DNA from: a virus
IMG/VR virus record: IMGVR_UViG_3300045999_012725
Span: 1-22,369 of that record
Length of the DNA stretch: 22,369 nt
Strand: one strand, 5' to 3'
This document shows positions 20,133-22,369 of this stretch, one piece after another. Numbering within the stretch: position 1 is the stretch's first letter; every line of letters begins with the position of its first letter. The notes beneath the pieces are model-generated. The model ran no database searches and was not told the DNA's origin. It was given only the letters and a program-made list of their open reading frames with translations. Position numbers and translations under genes: made by a program.

Positions 20133-20403
20133 TAGTAAGTATTCCAAACCAGAGTTACGCGAGCGCATCAAAGATCGTGTAATGGCTGGAGATAAAGGTG
20201 GCAAGCCTGGGCAGTGGTCCGCGCGTAAGGCTCAGCTTGTTGCGCAACAGTACGAAAAAGCAGGTGGCGGGTATAGAGGTGGTAAAGGTGAGAAACAAAA
20301 GTCTTTAGAGAAGTGGGGTAAAGAAAAATGGATGACAAAAGATGAATATGAAAAAAGAAGTAAAGCAAAGTCTGCAGCTAAAAAATATAAAGAGAGTAAA
20401 TGA
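20119..20403 (+). CDS. N-terminal part of a DUF5872-like protein
   Basis: This 94-residue basic protein contains PELRERIKDRVMAGDKGGKP, GQWSARKAQLVAQQYEKAGG and GYRGGKGEKQKSLEKWGKEK, which match the first half of a bacterial and phage family I remember as DUF5872 (number not verified). In full-length members these blocks are followed by a YLPxxAWxxLS and GKQxVxNT half. Here that half is absent and is encoded by the ORF at 20573. The C-terminus ends in a Lys-rich AAKKYKESK. Function is unknown in the family as a whole; the strong positive charge suggests nucleic-acid binding. Confidence 0.7.
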   Translation: MPQDDSKYSKPELRERIKDRVMAGDKGGKPGQWSARKAQLVAQQYEKAGGGYRGGKGEKQKSLEKWGKEKWMTKDEYEKRSKAKSAAKKYKESK

Positions 20404-20570
20404 TGCAAATTGCTGGACGGTATATGAGTAAATCTGGACCAGGCAATGATCCAAGAGATTTTTTATTAGAAGAAAATTTTTGGGCTAGTCAAGTTTTGCC
20501 CCAGGGTGTTTCCATAGACCAAGCTATTGAAAATGGTTTATGGCAAAAAATTATCAAATTTAAAAGATAA
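20403..20570 (+). CDS. Small hypothetical protein, 55 aa, between the two DUF5872-like halves
   Basis: ATG at 20403 shares a base with the stop of the previous gene (TGATG) and opens MQIAGRYMSKSGPGNDPRDF, LLEENFWASQVLPQG and IDQAIENGLWQKIIKFKR. It ends 2 bp before the next start. The coupled junctions favour a real gene; it is acidic in the middle and basic at the end. No family was recognised. Confidence 0.55.
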   Translation: MQIAGRYMSKSGPGNDPRDFLLEENFWASQVLPQGVSIDQAIENGLWQKIIKFKR

Positions 20571-20572
20571 AC

Positions 20573-20773
20573 ATGACAGACAAAGCAATTCAAAAAGGAT
20601 ATACTAAGCGTTACCTACCAGAAAGCGCCTGGGCGTCGTTGTCGTCAAAAGAACGTGCGGAGACTGACCAAAAGAAAAGAGCTGGTAGCAGAGAAGGTAA
20701 ACAGTTTGTTCCTAATACTGAACGTGCCAAGAAAGCTGGACGTGCAGCTCGTCGTTATAAACAAAGTAAGTAA
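20573..20773 (+). CDS. C-terminal part of a DUF5872-like protein
   Basis: This 66-residue very basic protein has KRYLPESAWASLSSKERAET, DQKKRAGSREGKQFVPNTER and AKKAGRAARRYKQSK, matching the second half of the family whose first half is encoded at 20119. It has its own ATG close behind the previous stop. Its C-terminal AARRYKQSK resembles the AAKKYKESK end of the first half, as if the tails had been duplicated. It may pair with the first half or act alone. Confidence 0.7.
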   Translation: MTDKAIQKGYTKRYLPESAWASLSSKERAETDQKKRAGSREGKQFVPNTERAKKAGRAARRYKQSK

Positions 20774-20776
20774 CTT

Positions 20777-20782
20777 TATAAT
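20777..20782 (+). promoter_or_regulatory. TATAAT -10-like hexamer before the Lys-rich ORF
   Basis: A perfect TATAAT lies 22 nt before the ATG at 20805, just after the previous stop. No good -35 is found 17 bp upstream, so the call is weak. Confidence 0.25.
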
Positions 20783-20804
20783 CGATTAAGATACTTTAAC
20801 TATC

Positions 20805-20972
20805 ATGCCACAACCCAAAAAACCTGCCGCTGGTAAAGCAGTTCCTCCTAAGGGAAAACCCGTACCCCCTAAAGCAAAAGGTGGTCCTTCCAATAAACAA
20901 GCCGAAGCGCGTGAGCGGTTTAAGGAAATGATTGCTAAGAAAAAAGAAGCTGCCGCAAAGAAGAAAAAATAA
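20805..20972 (+). CDS. 55-aa Lys/Pro/Ala-rich basic peptide
   Basis: ATG at 20805 opens MPQPKKPAAGKAVPPKGKPV, a PPKAKGGPSNKQAE segment, then an ARERFKEMIAKKKEAAAKKK helix. The Pro-Lys arm followed by a Lys-rich helix resembles histone-H1-like or nucleoid-associated tails. DNA or RNA binding is likely from composition alone. It follows the DUF5872-like pair and precedes the structured RNA region. Confidence 0.6.
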   Translation: MPQPKKPAAGKAVPPKGKPVPPKAKGGPSNKQAEARERFKEMIAKKKEAAAKKKK

Positions 20973-20980
20973 TGATATCC

Positions 20981-21074
20981 TGACATACGGAGCAATACCG
21001 CTCTGGAGCTAATAGTCGAACGCTCCTTCACCTTACGAAGTAGTGCTCAGCAACAGCTTGAGTGGGAAGGAAGT
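20981..21074 (+). ncRNA. Candidate structured RNA leader upstream of the 21103 gene
   Basis: This noncoding stretch can fold extensively: GAGC/GCTC (20990-20993 with 21000-21003), GGAGC/GCTCC (21005-21009 with 21022-21026), CCTTC/GAAGG (21025-21029 with 21066-21070) enclosing CTCAGC-AACA-GCTTGAG (21046-21062). It leads straight into a perfect hairpin with a T-run. It may be a small RNA with its own terminator, or a cis-acting leader or riboswitch-like attenuator for the gene at 21103. Some helices share bases, so alternative folds are possible. No known RNA family was recognised. Confidence 0.4.
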
Positions 21075-21122
21075 ATGATCCCGGTATACACCGGGATTTT
21101 TTGTGACTACTCTTGTTGCTAA
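21075..21122 (+). CDS. Possible 15-aa upstream ORF overlapping the 21103 start
   Basis: ATG at 21075 is preceded by a GGAAGGAAG purine tract and encodes MIPVYTGIFCDYSCC before a TAA at 21120. It runs through the hairpin and overlaps the GTG start of the next gene in another frame. It may be a leader peptide. If one T of the T6 run (21097-21102) is skipped, the frame would join the downstream gene. It is too short to be judged as protein. Confidence 0.25.
   Translation: MIPVYTGIFCDYSCC
21078..21102 (+). terminator. Rho-independent terminator-like hairpin with T6 run
   Basis: ATCCCGGT (21078-21085) and ACCGGGAT (21090-21097) form a perfect 8-bp stem with an ATAC loop, followed by TTTTTT. It would end transcription from the small-gene run, or act as an attenuator, because a GTG start codon begins on the base after the T-run. 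Confidence 0.75.
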
Positions 21123-21780
21123 CGTTCCTCCAGTCAAGGTTTGGGTACGACGTGAGTACCTGCGTGATTTGCGTGATGGTCATGGTGAGTACACACCTGG
21201 TTATTGGGTTACGTGCAAGTCATTGAGCGGTCGTGCTCTTTATTTTGAAACGTACTTGACAGAGTACGGCGCACTGTATGACAAGCTTCCCATCAGTGCG
21301 TTCCTTGCATGGAATCCCAACTATCCGGAAAAACCAGAAAGTCCAACACCAGATTTAGAGCTGACAGATCTGCAGTTCTGGAACGGGTTTGACACAGGGC
21401 TTACGGTCATTGAAAAGAATTTGATCTATAACATGGAGTTTCAGGTTATGACACGCAGTGCCGGTGTAATGACGGGCACATACTTATTTACGATTGACAA
21501 CTACCATCCACATAGAAACGAACCTGATTTTTACTTTGCGGAGTTTCCTGATGAGCACAAATCCCATAACATTGTGGCTTTGGACAACGGTCAAATTGGC
21601 GCTTATCCCAACAATCGGTGTCGCATGGTTGATCCATCACTAAGTAACCATGACCTTAAAACCCCAGACTTTAAAGTATCAACAAGATATTTTGATGTTG
21701 AACACGCCCCCAAGTGGGGTCGTCTTGGGGAATGTGATGATTATTTTTGGAAGACACCTAACGAAAAAGGTGTAGAATAA
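21103..21780 (+). CDS. Conserved phage hypothetical protein, 225 aa
   Basis: This 225-residue protein begins TTLVANVPPVKVWVRREYLR and continues with YFETYLTEYGALYDKLPISA, LQFWNGFDTGLTVIEKN, GTYLFTIDNYHP, EFPDEHKSHNIVALDNGQIG and AYPNNRCRMVDPSL. I recall close relatives in cyanophage and aquatic virus genomes, always without known function. It is soluble, with mixed alpha/beta and several conserved His/Asp residues (DNYHPHR, DEHKSHN) that could bind metal, though this is untested. The GTG start lies right behind a T-run and has no accessible ribosome-binding site, but related proteins as I remember them also begin at MTTLVANVPP, supporting it. Confidence 0.75.
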   Translation: MTTLVANVPPVKVWVRREYLRDLRDGHGEYTPGYWVTCKSLSGRALYFETYLTEYGALYDKLPISAFLAWNPNYPEKPESPTPDLELTDLQFWNGFDTGLTVIEKNLIYNMEFQVMTRSAGVMTGTYLFTIDNYHPHRNEPDFYFAEFPDEHKSHNIVALDNGQIGAYPNNRCRMVDPSLSNHDLKTPDFKVSTRYFDVEHAPKWGRLGECDDYFWKTPNEKGVE

Positions 21781-21899
21781 TTTGGTTCCCCCTCTCTTTT
21801 TGATGGGGCAGCAAGGGTGCAACAAGGAACGTTGCATTAAATAAAGGATCCCCTCAGCCGCATCGTAAATTATCGTAGGCGGACATCCTTGCCCTTTAT
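21781..21899 (+). ncRNA. Structured noncoding segment abutting the tRNA
   Basis: Several helices fit in this 119-nt gap. CCCC/GGGG (21789-21792 with 21805-21808) sits inside GTTCC/GGAAC (21785-21789 with 21826-21830). An alternative is TGCAAC/GTTGCA (21818-21823 with 21831-21836). Nearer the tRNA, ATAAAGG/CCTTTAT (21841-21847 with 21893-21899) encloses CCGC/GCGG (21858-21861 with 21879-21882), with AAGGAT/ATCCTT as a competing outer stem. The last helix ends on the base before the tRNA. It may be a processed leader, a small RNA or a regulatory fold; no family was recognised. Confidence 0.4.
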
Positions 21900-21973
21900 C
21901 GGGGATTAGCGCAGTTTGGTAGCGCAATTGCTTTGGGAGCAATGGGCCGCAGGTTCAAATCCTGCATCTCCGA
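21900..21973 (+). tRNA. tRNA-Pro (anticodon UGG)
   Basis: A complete 74-nt cloverleaf: acceptor CGGGGAT/ATCTCCG (one G-T pair), D stem GCGC/GCGC, anticodon stem ATTGC/GCAAT with loop TTTGGGA, variable GGGCC, and T arm GCAGG-TTCAAAT-CCTGC. The anticodon is TGG, and G37 is as usual for proline tRNAs. The discriminator is A and CCA is not encoded, so the host would add it. Phages often carry tRNAs to match their codon use, and a tRNA can also mark an integration site, though no integrase is seen. Confidence 0.93.
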
Positions 21974-21996
21974 TTATTCAAATTGATAATAAACGC

Positions 21997-22013
21997 CGTA
22001 TATTAGTTATACG
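21997..22013. repeat. 6-bp inverted repeat between tRNA and HNH gene
   Basis: CGTATA (21997-22002) and TATACG (22008-22013) are perfect inverted copies around TTAGT, 14 nt before the HNH ATG. It may be an operator or chance; no T-run follows. Confidence 0.35.
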
Positions 22014-22027
22014 AATAAACGTTATGT

Positions 22028-22282
22028 ATGGGTTGGGCTGATGCAAAGAAGCGCATCGACAAAAACCGACAAAAGCTTTTGGAGTACAAGAAGACTTTGC
22101 AGTGCGAGAAGTGTGGGCTGGATGATCATCGTGTCCTTGAGTTTCACCACGTAGGTGACAAAGATAACAACATATCATCCATGGTCAACCATGGTTACGC
22201 CTGGAGCAGGGTAGAAGCAGAGATTGAGAAGTGCATTCCGCTCTGTTGCAACTGCCACAGGCTTGAACATTGGTCCAGTTAA
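22028..22282 (+). CDS. HNH endonuclease, 84 aa
   Basis: This 84-residue zinc-ribbon HNH nuclease has CEKCGLDDHRVLEFHHVGDK (CxxC then the catalytic HH), followed by the second zinc pair CIPLCCNCHRLEH (CxxC). The spacing matches small phage HNH proteins used in packaging or homing. The N-terminus (MGWADAKKRIDKNRQKLLEY) is a basic helix likely to contact DNA. It lies behind tRNA-Pro, a frequent site for homing endonuclease genes, and overlaps a convergent minus-strand frame by 4 bp. Confidence 0.85.
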   Translation: MGWADAKKRIDKNRQKLLEYKKTLQCEKCGLDDHRVLEFHHVGDKDNNISSMVNHGYAWSRVEAEIEKCIPLCCNCHRLEHWSS

Positions 22283-22369
22283 ATCCCTTTAAATTGATGC
22301 TGAACGCCAGGAATTATTAAAGGCGCATCAGTTTGTTGCGTGTACCTTTTAAGCCACTCTTGTGGATCT
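22279..22369 (-). CDS. C-terminal fragment of an unknown protein (runs off the right edge)
   Basis: Reading leftwards from the window edge, an open frame of 29 codons ends in TAA at 22281-22279: DPQEWLKRYTQQTDAPLIIP, then GVQHQFKGI. The amino-acid pattern reads like real protein (a WLKRYTQ helix and a LIIPG strand). The alternative frames close quickly. It converges with the HNH gene with a 4-bp overlap. Function cannot be inferred. Confidence 0.5.
   Translation of the reverse strand, partial: DPQEWLKRYTQQTDAPLIIPGVQHQFKGI

Noticed and set aside
20981-21074. Glutamine riboswitch (glnA/downstream-peptide type), suggested by TTCACC and GGAAGTA strings
   Set aside because: The core segments and the closing helix of that class are not in the right order or spacing, so the similarity is probably chance.
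21900-22013. Phage attachment site at tRNA-Pro
   Set aside because: The tRNA is complete and no integrase gene or duplicated tRNA end was seen in the window; without the host sequence there is no support.

Overview
The window looks like part of the genome of a tailed double-stranded DNA phage that infects a cyanobacterium. The phage assignment rests on a tail-fibre module, a tail assembly chaperone, a two-domain endolysin, a primase-polymerase fused to an SF3 helicase, several HNH endonucleases and many tiny overlapping genes. The cyanobacterial host is inferred from a high-light-inducible (chlorophyll-binding) protein and from several small proteins and a tail-fibre N-terminus that I recall from cyanophages. 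No family assignment is possible from sequence reading alone.

Layout. 1-1397 (minus): four tightly overlapping small genes, the first encoding an HTH protein. 1452-8018 (plus): virion and lysis genes, namely a small membrane protein, a 769-aa repeat tail fibre, a second fibre-like protein, a ten-repeat beta-propeller protein, a tail assembly chaperone, a glucosaminidase-M15 endolysin and a small ORF. 8019-9498 (minus): a 54-aa holin-like candidate, an unknown basic protein and a probable structural protein. 9522-10509 (minus): two adjacent HNH endonuclease genes, followed by a repeat-bearing noncoding stretch and a strong minus-strand terminator. 10842-16405 (minus): a replication and metabolism operon with a PD-(D/E)XK nuclease, two small ORFs, PrimPol-helicase, SpeD and a GT4 glycosyltransferase. 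16457-19714 (plus): a 31-aa membrane peptide, HLIP, a small acidic protein, GT2 glycosyltransferase, an NAD-dependent epimerase and an E1/ColD-like sugar 3-dehydrase. 19784-20972 (plus): a run of very small genes, including a DUF5872-like protein apparently split over two ORFs. 20973-22369: a structured RNA-like leader with an intrinsic-terminator-like hairpin, a conserved 225-aa protein, a structured segment abutting tRNA-Pro(UGG), an HNH gene and the tail of a minus-strand gene.

How the genes may fit together (inference). The PrimPol-helicase and RecB/Cas4-like nuclease would serve genome replication and recombination. SpeD would feed polyamine synthesis, and HLIP would protect photosystems during infection. 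The GT2, epimerase and 3-dehydrase (with the separate GT4) look like a deoxysugar or surface-glycan cassette. The two repeat fibres, propeller and chaperone would form the host-recognition module, next to the lysis enzyme.

The items most worth a second look are the ten-repeat propeller, the split DUF5872-like gene, the hairpin-plus-upstream-ORF arrangement at the start of the 21103 gene, the 31-aa membrane peptide coupled to HLIP, the E1-like dehydrase with its cysteine pattern, and the folded RNA touching the tRNA.
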